A stretch of 64,000 bases of DNA, taken from the NCBI RefSeq assembly GCF_011397635.1, contig NC_064753.1, positions 31,768,322-31,832,321 on the forward strand, in the 5' to 3' direction. Below the pieces are notes generated by a model, which saw only the letters and a program-made list of their open reading frames with translations, was not told the origin of the DNA and ran no database searches. This document shows, piece after piece, positions 15,201 to 27,200 of this stretch (its first letter is position 1; each line of letters begins with the position of its first letter). Both the position numbers and the translations under genes were made by a program. This stretch comes from Epinephelus fuscoguttatus. Taxonomy: Eukaryota; Chordata; Actinopteri; Perciformes; Serranidae.

Positions 15201-18200
15201 AGCACCCCTGACATCCCTCTCCCCAGCAACGCTTTCCAGCTCCTCCCGGAGGACCCCAAGGCGTTCCTAGGCCAGATGAGATATGTAATCCCTCCAGGGT
15301 ATTCTGGGTCTGCCCCGGGGCCTCCTACCAGTGGGACGTGCCCTAAACACCTCAAGCTGGAGGCGCCCAGGAGGCATCCTGATCAGATGCCCAAACCACC
15401 TCAACTGACCCCTTTTAATGCGAAGACGCAGCGGCTCTACTCCGAGCTCCCTCTGGAAGTCTGAGCTCCTTACCCTATCTCTAAGGCTGAGCCCAGCCAC
15501 CCCTCGGAGGAAACTCATTTTGGCTGGTGAGCGTCTGGTGGTCTCAGCCCAAAAGAATAACATGGAGCCATTACCCTGTGGGCCCACCACCCACAGGGAC
15601 AGGAATCAAGGTCTAGTGCATTGTGTGCTGGGCAGCAGGCAGGGACGGGCATGTTGATCCCTGGCGTCGCAAACTGGCTCTGGAGACAAAATGAATTTAC
15701 CTTTCCAGGTGCCAGTTTTTTTCCTGCTATTGTGAAAGGCATGACCTGTTCATTGCCGTCATAGTTGGGGTGGTTAGCTTAAGGTAGAGGAGTGAGACTG
15801 GTGAGAGTTAGGTTAAGTATATCAGGGTGAGCCAGTCAGAGGTAGAGTGTGGTGGGTCATGTCCTCACCACAGCAGGAAATAAAATATCACGGCCTGGCA
15901 GGCCATGAACCTTTCTAACTGCAGGGAGAGTGTGTATTTTCGGAGCCATGGGTGTTTGCTTTAGGGATAACAGGCTGTTGGAGAAATAGGATTTTAGTTC
16001 AATGGGATATTTTTTGGACTATTGGAGTTTCCAAATAATGGGCTTTTGGAACAATGGCATGGCACTGTTACAACTAACCGTTAGCTAAACCCCTTGCCCA
16101 CACAGAGATTGTCTGATTGAAGCTCAGCAACCATAACTACAGTGTGCACAGCAGACAAGCAGCATGTTTGGGGCTTGCAGTAAGACAGAAAGTGAGACTC
16201 TGGAAGGTGGTGATTTTTTTTACCTTTCCAAAACCAAAAATGCATGAGTAAAAGTGTAAGGAATGAATCAAACAGCATGTTTGTCTGCTCTAATGGCTGC
16301 TACTCGTGAGTTTTTTCACCCTTAAATCCAATGTTGTCATTGTCGACATATGCAAGCCGGGCTTAAAAGTGGGAGTGATGCCATCGCCTGAGATAAACAT
16401 CATCCTGAGATAAACAAACTTCAACTTTTGGAGGAAGATCAGCTCTGAACTCCAGATTTCTGGTAAGCTGGCAATGATACGGTTCTGATTATGAAAACTG
16501 TCACAGAGTAGGCACAACAGTAACACCCAGCAGTGACCTGGCATTTTCCAAGCATTAAAAGAAATGGTATGTGTCCCAGTCCTACTGTAAACTGCAAACG
16601 TTAGCACGTCTAGCTAACTTGATTTGATTCGTCACTCTATGGGGAGAGCTAGGATTGGTCCAGCCCCCCTAACTCTAACCCTGAGAAGCAGTTATGGGTC
16701 ATGAATGTATGAATGATTCTATCAGAAGAAATCTCTGTATTATCTTCTAATAAATGTTTGAATTGATTTTTATCCAGAACGAGGATTGTAGACTTTGTCC
16801 CCCATCCTGTTTCAATGAACATATGGGCACCTGATTGTTTTCTGAGAGACTAGAAAACTTGGTAACTTATTTGTTTAGTGCATTTATACCAGAAATGACA
16901 CAGCAGTTGTCCACAGAAAAAAAACTGCAGTAAAAAGCTATAATTTAACATTTGTTACCTGGACAAGGTCTTCAGGAACCTGCTTGCTATTCTCCAGCAC
17001 TCTGATTGGAGGGATGATCCAGTCCCTCTTCACCCTGACCACTCCCTTGCCCTTTCTCCATAGGTAAAGGGCCTGAGGATGTTGCTCTTTGTCTTCGTGA
17101 TGAGGTTCTGCAGAGCTCCACACCTGAAGGAAACAAGTACAGCATGAAACTCACAAAAGAAAGTCACAGCAACATTCAAACATGGAGCTATAGTGTCTGT
17201 CAGTAGTCAGTTCACATGAAGTATATTTATTGATTCCAGTAACTCTCATTCAGGGAGGACAAATTATGTCATTATAGATATTTGCAGCTGTTTAACAGGA
17301 GTCTCCCTCAGTGCTGTAACATTCCCAGTGGTCTGAAGGAATGGCTGTGCATGCTAGCTGTATTGCCGAGGCGGCCTGTAATGTTGGATTGTCCAGAGCA
17401 GAAGGGATGTAGGGAAACAGCGTCAGGTTTCACACACTAATACGCGTCTTTGTCAGCTCCCTTTGATCTGCGCGCAAATTCATCTCAGGACCAGGAAACA
17501 CAAACACTCATGCTCATTTCACAAGCTCTCATTCACCACATTGCTGACTACATTCACACACAACACACACACACACACACACAACAGCTGTCGACTATGG
17601 ATTTAGATCCTGTGCTTTCCCACCCGCATTCCCACTCACACTCACAAATTCCCCTTTATGCTCGAGCTCTGCACCTGACTGGGAGTTTGGGGTCACCTTA
17701 CGGATCTGCTCCGCTGTAGGAATTCCTCAGACACACTCATATACATGCTTTCTCTCTCCCACACACACACACTAGCTGATATACATGCAAGTGCATCAAC
17801 AAAACACCCACCCACGCATAAGCATATACATTTCCGTTAAGTTGCTTCCTTCTTTTCTGTGGGAATTCACCGGATTCAGCATTACTTCCCATATGTTTAA
17901 CAGCTCAAAGGCAAAACCCATAAACGCAGAAATAAATGTGGATGCATGAACGTGCCAAACAGCTTTGTCTGTAACATTTGTCTTTGTGTTTTCATTCAGA
18001 TATAACTGGATACTGATGAATGACCTGTTACAGTAGATTTTTAAGTAACCTATAAATACATAACCCGAATAATAGATAGTGGATAAATGTGAATATTTTG
18101 TGAATGGCCTCTGATCCCTGCCTTGTCTTTGGGGCGGGTGATCTGATATACTGAGCCTTTGGCATGCTGCTGGACAGTGCAGAGAGGAATGGCAACCATG

Positions 18201-21200
18201 GCCGGCATCTGCTGGCCGAGTCAGAGGGCAGGCTAATCTTAGCCCGTTCTATATTCTCGACCCCTACCTATTTAACTTTTTGTAGCCATCGTCATCTCCA
18301 CTCTCACAGAGATGTTTACACTCACATTCCAGCAGTGCATGTCACCCACATGAATTCATCCCGATCGCTGTCTACTTCCATACTCAAGACTTCTGCATGT
18401 ACAGGCTCTCAGACCTCCAAAGGCATAGCATGCATTCTGCATTGTCACTTAACCTCAACATCAATAACAGCTGCATCACAGTTGTATTTCCAAGTATAGC
18501 ACATTCTAGATTTGCCTGATTTGTGTATACTTTGGGTAACATGAGCACCTTTTTGAACTCTGAGAATGCACACAGAGAGGTGCAGACCAGCGTGAGCTTT
18601 AGTGCAAGTTCATCAAACTTAAAATCACAAATCCAGCACACAGTGCTATCGTCACCAAATGAACAATAGGATATTTAGGATGAATATGTTTGAGGAACAG
18701 TTCACACCAAAATCAAAACTTCACCTGTGGTGCTATTTATCCATCTAGATTGTTTTGGTGTGAGTTGCCAAGTGTTGGAGATATCAGCTGCAGAGATGTC
18801 TGCTTTGGTGCTCAAAGCACCTAAAAATACATCTCAAAAATTCCGCAGCGATGTCTCTTTCCAGGAAATCATGACCCAACTACTCATGATAATCCACAGA
18901 CCTTGTTGTGAGCAGTTTCATGTAGGAACTATTTTCTTCCGACCGAACTACACCCGCCACTTGTATCACTGTGCAGAAGGAAGCGTGAATCTACTGCTGA
19001 CTCACCTAGCACCACTAAACTAGCCAATGTTAGAGTTCAGCCAAGTAGGACGCCATTAATGTTTACATCATGCTCTGTGTTGTCCATGATGTATGCCATG
19101 AGCAACCATGCACAGAAAGAAAATATTTTTTCCAACCAGAGAGAGATGATAGGTTAAGTGTTAAAGTTTTCCTATTCAAAGTATTACCAAAGGTTAATAC
19201 CATCCTTCTCCGATTGAAAATTCCTTCCAATCAGGCCAGATGGGGCCAGTCTCTACCATTTGAGGTGGTTACATGAGGCATTTTAATTCTGATTGGGCTA
19301 TTATTCAGATTATAAGTGGATGTAAATGCACCTAATGTGTGTACCAAAGTTCATGACAACCCATCCAATAGTTAATTTAAATACTTCACTAAAACCAAAA
19401 AAGTGAACGTCAAGGGGGAACTGGAGGAAAAGTCAGAGGGTCGCCAGTTAGGATGCATCATGTGAAGGCTGTGAGTGTTTATACAAAACTTGGCATCATC
19501 CATCTTGTAGATCAGGGGTGTCAATCTCATTTTAGTTCATGGGCCACATACAGCCCAATTTGATCTCAAGTGGGCCGCATTAGTAAAACCATTGCATAAA
19601 CACCTGTAAACAAATAGAGCCTTCAAATTTTCCCCTCTCTTTGAGTGTAAAGAAGAAACGTTAAAAGTAACTTACATTCTGAAAGCGTTCACAATTAATG
19701 AACAATCTATCTACAAAACAAATGATGAACAGCCTGAGATGAAGGCTGAAGGAGGATAGAAAAATAAGTGCACTTTCAGCAATATGTTTCTCAGCAAACT
19801 CACTCTCAGAGCGTGGCTTCGATGCTGATGCTAATTTGTTAGCAATAAAGTAGCTAGCTTTCGTAGCTGCAATCCTGATCTCTCAGCTAAAAATAAAACC
19901 AGACTTGTGTTCTTCTCTGTTCTTATTGTCCTTGCAAAGTGTTGTGGACTGGTTCATTTGGACGAATAGGAATAGCAGTATATTTAATTGAAACATTTGA
20001 ATCAATGGCTTCTCTGCAATTTTTCCCTCAGTTGAGTCATTAAGGGGACCAGATTGGACCCTTTAGTGGGCAGGCTCTGGCCCACGGGTCATATATTTGA
20101 CACTTCTGTTGTAGATGTTGATGTATTTCACAGGCTTAGTGAAATGTTGACCAGTAACATCAGGTAATTTTTTGCTTCTTTGTAGCCAGCAGGAGTGAAA
20201 ATGAGTCATTCTCTGTATTTGTTGTGTTATGGTTTTAGAAGGATGAAGACAGTTGGAGAACAATAAGATACAAAATAGGACGTAGGCTCTCCTGGATGAT
20301 TTTTCCTCTTGGTAACTAACATGTTTTTCCCAAATGACGTACAGATTTTAGGCATGTTAGCATGCCCCTGACCCCCCTCGGTCTGGGCTGAGCCTGGAAT
20401 ATTTACAGCGTCTGGCTCGTCCCCTGTTTTCCAGATTATAAAACATCAAGAGGAAGTCAGAGAAGCTTACAAGCACCGGATGGCAAACCATATTTCTTAT
20501 TCCACCCACTTCCTTTTCATACATATCAGTGTCTTGTCCTGTCCTTCAATCTGAATTTAAGATAACTGTGTGTCTTGGATAGTGGCTCCACCAAGTATCT
20601 GCCACAGTTCTAATGTTTTAACCAGACCAAGATGCAGAAACACCAAAGTGTCGTGTTACCAATTAGACCAATGAGTGCCTTTTCTGACAGGCTGAGCGAT
20701 GACACCACACACAGATTAACTGTTTTAGAGGCTTTTCCCAGATACTTTTACAGCTTGGCCTTTCACCTTGAGCCCTCACTGAAGTATGGACAGCTTGTTT
20801 GGGGATGACATGCCCTTACAGAGGAACTGTTAAGCACTTTGTTGGAGTGTTTAAGGAGTTCGGGAAAGGTCTGTCCTACCGCTCTGATGTCGGCTTTGGA
20901 GAACTAAAGGATACTGGCACATTGCAAATAGTATTCTGGCTCATTTGAAACACTACAAATGAAGAGATGTGCGCTAAATTATCTGCTGCATCATAGTTAG
21001 TGCACTAAGATTTTGAATGTGCACTATTTATTGGAGATGACTGGTGACACCCTATGGTGTAGCACGAAGTTTTGGGCTCTGTGGGCCCCCATCCTTCCTC
21101 TCTTCTTCCATGTCTCTCCCATACACCTTTTGAAATGTATTAATCTATTTATTTACAGTTTGCAATTTGTATATATGTGTCTCAGTCTGCTCCAGCTGCG

Positions 21201-24200
21201 TTCAGAGATGAATCCCAGTGCAGGGGCAGACTAAACCATCTCGCACCTTTAACGGGTATGAGGAGCGTCAGAAGTTTTCCACCATTTCTTTAATGCAAAG
21301 TTCAGTCTTTCAACCAATTTATTCAGCCAATTTAAATTTACTTATGGCACAAAAATAATTAGAAATAAGACATGGCAAACAAAACCAAAATTTTCATTCC
21401 AGGCTTCTCAGAGCCCCCCTCCCATTGAGGCCCTGGGTAATCAGTCCCACTTATGGTCCCCCTGACGATGAACCTGGAGTTGAAAATGGCGTAATCAAAT
21501 TAATAATCATTGCATTGCTCAAAGAGAGGCCAGGTATACAGGCACAATAGGAAGCCACATCTCCTTTTGGGGCATGTACATTTGGTTGTTACATTTGGTA
21601 AAAATACACACACCGGCCACCATGAAAGATGAACCTGTAGGAATGTCAAAGTTATATCAATGTAGAAACATTTGTAGTACTTGTTGCATTTCAAAACAGG
21701 AAGAGATGAGATGTGTCAGGGTCACATATCAGCTACACTCAAAGTGTACAACTAAAGTCTTAGTAGGAAATGAATCAGACAGCTGCAGCTCGGGTCCTTA
21801 CTGACACCCAGAAAGTGGAGCACATTACACCGCTCCTTAAATCACTTCACTGGCTTCCTGTGTGTCAAAAGATAGATTTTAAAATCCTTTTACTTTTCTA
21901 TAAAGCACTAAATGGCCTCTGGGCTAAGTATGTTTCAGATTTACTTGTACGATCCGAAACATCCAAACCTCTCAGGTTATCTGGGACAGGTTCACTAAGC
22001 AGAAACCAAGCAAGTTGAAGCAGCATTTAGTTTCTGTGCTCCCCATCTGTGGAACAAGCTCTGCTAAAACTGTTCACTCATTTAAATCAGGGCTTAAAAC
22101 ATTATCGTTCACTGTAGGTTTCCAATAACATAACTCCTTTTCTAATCTGCAACTGTTTATTAGCCTGCTTTTGGTTATTTTTATTGTCCGATTATGTTTT
22201 TTCTCTTTTTTTCCTCATGTCTTTTAAATGCAATTTTAATGTTTTCTTAATGTATTTTATTTAACACACTTCTATGCCTCTGTAAAGCACTTTGTATTCC
22301 CTTGTGTTTAAATGGTGCTACATAAAAAAACCTGCCTCGTCTCACACTCAAACATATAGTGTAACACTTAAGTAAACACACACACTAACATTCACCATAT
22401 GTATATATTAAATATTACATTCCAAGTTTTGCCACTGCTGCAAACACATTAAATTTCTGACATTCATTCACAAAGCCATTGGCGCTATCCGCCTTTCAAG
22501 AACTGCTACTGACACAAATAAATAACTACTAAGACTAAGTTTTAGTGGATGTCAATAGGGCAATGCAAATGCCTCTCACATGTTGCAAACCATTAACACT
22601 GATTGATATTTTGGTTGTTTTTAAAAGTTTAAAGTAATAGTTTGGGGTGTGGGGGGATGTTTAGACCAAACTACAAATGTGAAGAAATGTAACCATGACA
22701 AATTGCACCAGTTGGTTTTGACTTGCCGTGACTTTTTCAGTGTGTGATACATGTTACAAAACTGCTATCTGCCATCCTGTAACATTTGAATTTATTGGTA
22801 AAAGCACTCCCCTGACAGAGCTGTGTAGAGGAGTATGTATCACTTTTTGTCTCCATACTAAATGTGTATTTCCCTGTGTGTCTCCTGTCTGGATATGTCT
22901 GAGTGGAACAGTCGTTCGAATAACTCAAGAGAAGACTGTCCAGCCGAGGAGTAATGCCTGCAGCATGTCTGACAGTCCCTTCGGCCACAGGGGCGAGAGG
23001 TCGCACAGGTGTCCCTCTGGTCACTTCTGTTGCTGGACATTCGACCAGTGATTCACCAACAGCACTGGTCCCACACCCATACTCTTTGCTAAGTCATGAC
23101 TGCCTGGCATGGGCATGGACACCCTATTTATGGTGCCACTACAAGTGTGCGTCTCCTCGGAGCAGATGTCCAAGCTTTAGCAATGCTGAGCAAGGTTGTA
23201 TTATTAAACAGAGACTAAAAGTAGGGCTCAATAACCATGGAGAAAAAAATAGTAAACAGTGTTATCTGACAAGCAGTGGATTAAACTAATAAGAATTATC
23301 TATTTTCTCTTTTTAATAGAACACTGGAAAGAATTTTCATATGTGAGAGAGGCTCACATTTACCACCAGTACAGTAATGAACTGCTTCTTGACTGCTTTA
23401 TGGGTAGAGAGGCCCTACATATTTCTGGGTGTAGATATGACATGCTGTTAAATCTGTTTCAACTCTCTGCAAACTCATGCCACTGAGAGAAACATTATTA
23501 AAACCCACAGTACTTAAATCTGAGTAGAGATCCCAAAGTTTACAGACAGACCAACTACACCAGACTGAACTTCTATACATATAAATAAACGTAAAATCAT
23601 GAAGTCTTGGGTCTGAGTATTTCACCCAAATTATAGTGTAAATTAACAACAACATGTAGGAACACACATAATAAAATATTAAAGGAGATCTATACGACAT
23701 TCAGAGCAAGTTTATGATTTAGAGTCTGATTCAGGTTGTCTGCACGCGGCTCTCAACATGGAGGTTGCTGAGTCAGGGGCTAGCAGCTACCTATGCTAAC
23801 AGCATGAACAGTGCTAACAACAGCAACAGAGCTAACAGTGTGACTGCCACTTGAGCACAGTGCACAGAGGCGGCGATTAGCTAGCCACTAGGATACACGC
23901 ACAGGGACTCACATGCACATGCAGTCACAGAGAGGGAACGTGACTTCATCCTCTGCTCAGGACTCCATTATTTCACTCAACACATTCTCACTCCGACCTT
24001 GTCACATATTAATGTTTTGGTCATGGACTTTCCACGTCCACATATGGCGTGAAACGTACCCTGGGTGCGTTGGTTGTTGACGTTCTGGGACACCGTGTCA
24101 AGTTTTGCCCGTTACATGCATTGTCTTCGTTCAAAATACACTTCTGTTTTCACAGGAAATTTACCTTTTACATATAGTGTCTTTCAAAATAAATGCACTA

Positions 24201-27200
24201 TGTCAGTATAATGCCACAAATTTATGTTTTCAACAACAAACACACATGGTTGGGTTCAGGAAAAAACAACAGGGTTTGGCTTTAGAATCTTACGGGACAC
24301 GAACACAGCTCTCTTGGGTGAAAGTCGATGTTTGTTTGACCCATCCACAACCCTCACACCCGCCCCAGTTGGACTTTCGTATCATGCTGACGTTAAAGGA
24401 CGCATTTTTTCGTTGGTTTCTGACGCTGCAAGTCACTGACTAAGCACTGGATTTCGACGACTTCAGAGTAAGACCGGGCTCTTCCATCATATCTTTACAT
24501 AGTAAATAGCAAGTACATTATATACGGTATATTAATGTTCTGAATGTCATACATACAACTCCTTAAAAAAACAAAATAATAAAGTTTAAAGGGAATTTTC
24601 AAGTGAAAAAGGGGGTTTAAAGTTTATTATAAACAAGTACAAAATGAAAAATAAAATCTTTACCAATTAGGAAAAAAAAGCTTTGTGTAATATGATGACG
24701 TCTTTTTGTGGTAACTAAAGGCCGTCTTTTAAAAAATCTCTGCGTGGGTTAATTAACTTATTCATTGTAGATACAAACTGGCACGGATGACAAACCCACT
24801 GTAATGTAGCTGCAAGCTCGTTCTTGTGCATGACCTCTAAAACAGCAACTGTCACCACTTGGTCTTTCATGTCTCGGTCCATAAAAATAATGAGGTTAAA
24901 AAAAAAAAAAAAAAGCACTTCACTGTTGAGTCATTTAATTTTAACAATCCGGAAGTTGTGTCTCTACCCTCTGCTCCCTCTGAAACCCTAGTCAGTGTAA
25001 AACAGCCCGCAGGTATCCACACCCAGCAGGACCTTTGATTCACACTCTAAATCCTCTGACTGATTGTTTCCGATGAGTGAGACCTCAGCACCAGCTGGCC
25101 GCTGCAACAGACTCTTGATTTGTACCCGATTTCATGGTTCAGAAACGGCCCACTCCTCTTTCCGAGAGGGGGGGATTACAGAGCGGGACAAATGGCATCA
25201 CGTATGCATCTGGGAACAGCTGTGGCTGCTGCCCACTCCTCGCCACAACACCCAGTGGGCCTGAACACTGCCCGGTTCAAAACACCAGCAGCTCACTGAA
25301 AATTAATAGAGAACAACTGAAAGGTATCAGGTGACGCCAATCAAAGCCTTCGGATTGGACTGACAGCTGCTGATGGTTTAGATGTATACGCATTTTTTAA
25401 ACTGTGACAAATTTGTATTAGTTTTAGTTTAATTGAACAGAAGCCATGTCCAAACTGTTTGTGTATATGTCCAACATGGACACCTGCAACATGTGAAGAC
25501 AATGTATACATTTCGTGCAGTGATAAATCTAGTCTGTGGTTTGTTACCAGAAATGAGACGATGATTAACGTCCTTTTGTTTGTGTCTTTTAGCAACTAGG
25601 AATCCGTCCTCTTCCAACATGGAGGAAAAACAAAGACTCAAGATTCTGTAAAAGGCCCCATTAATAATGTAGAACCACTCATTAAAGGAATACTTCACCA
25701 AAAATGTATCTTTGGCGTTTCCAGCTGTTGTAAGTGTTGAAAGGTGGCTTCAAAAGGTTTTCAGCTCGTTTCTTTGTGGAGGCTGGCAGCTGTGGTCAGC
25801 TCCAACTTACTGCATTTCAAATGGACTCCAATGGATGAAGTGTATTTACCTATTTATTGGAAAAGTGAGGACTGGTTGGACTATTTTTGCTGTGATGTTA
25901 GGATACCATTGGAGTCCACTAAGTCTGCTGTTCCTTGTAAAGGACTCAGCTGTAAACTTTTCGGAGCCACCTTTCAAGCCTCAACTATTTCATACCCAAA
26001 AGAAATATTTTTGGCAGAGCAGACTGTTTCCATTTCATAAAAAGTACCACACAGTAAACAAACTTAAGGAGCCTCTTTTTGTTATTAGGGGACCGTGGGC
26101 TTGTTACACCTCTGGCATTTGAAGGCGCAATTTAACCCCATGTCTGCCTCACCGCACGGAGCTTAAGCAGTTCTCTGATATCTGCATCCAGCCTGAAGAG
26201 TGAAATCCTGCATCTTAAAGGTCACGCCTCGAAGTTTACAGGTGTTGGGCTTGTTTATTTTTGTTTTTATGGAAAGTTATGAATGGAATTATAACTGAGG
26301 TCCTGTGGATTTGACTGAAATATCTTTTGTGTAGAGCTCAGGCCTCACTGTGACAAACTGGTTTTCCTCTCAGCTGCATCAGTGATCAATCACTCCCATG
26401 TTAAAAAGACACAACACATATTTTTTAGTGGTTTTCACCTCAATCAGTTAGCCATGGGATATGAACATGGAGCACAAAAGCAGCTTAAATTCACCATAAA
26501 ACTTTCAACCACACAGGAACTGAAAATTTGCAGAATGTTTGACAAACTCAGAGACACCTCACCGACTGAAATTTGAGCGATTCATTTCAGCTCCACAGCA
26601 TCTGCAACATTTACAATGACTTATAAAGCACATCCCAGCAAGACTCCCCTGAAGAGTCACTGGAGGCCAACTCAGTCACCCTCCCAACCTGGGCTCCATT
26701 ACTTCTCCAAACAGAGGGAAAGACTGATGGTGGCTGGAAGTGCTGTTGGTAATATGTCAGTTTACATTGTCATCCATTTTAGATCTCATAATGGCGTCTG
26801 CTGACAGGGGCTACTAATGATGCCCTGAGCCCTGTGTACACATCTGGAGTCTCGTCCTCCTCAAAACACTTCATCATCCTCTTTCCAACCAGGGTGAAAT
26901 GTTTAGAGCAGCCTAAACCTCTGATTGCAGAGCCAGTTTAGTGCCTGTATTGATGAAAATCAGTTGATGTTCAGTTGAAGACATCACTCAGGTGAAAACA
27001 TAAACTGTGTATTTGAAGAGCAGGGCAGCTAAAGGTTATTCTGTAAACAGGATCAAACTCTGAAGGGACAGGAAGTCTTCAAAAATTGGGAGGTAGACTG
27101 AATTTAGATCCATACAACAGAGCGAGGAGACAGAGGGAGTATCGCACAGTACGACTCAAGTGCAAGTGGAGTACCTTTATAGCAGGAATCCAATAGGTGC

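Noticed and set aside
15108..15464. 118-codon + strand frame, Pro-rich
   Set aside because: It is the antisense reading of the LINE fragment, whose - strand gives the recognised reverse transcriptase tail.
22905..22925. GTTCGAATAA, resembling a tRNA B box
   Set aside because: No A box at the right distance upstream and no cloverleaf could be drawn.
22954..23289. 111-codon + strand frame ([13 protein letters not shown])
   Set aside because: No similarity recognised, no splice context, and overlapping frames on the other strand are equally long.
25712..26122. 136-codon + strand frame
   Set aside because: No recognised domain; it overlaps another 98-codon frame and repeat-like sequence (AAAGGAATACTTCACCAAAAA) in cdh15 intron 1.
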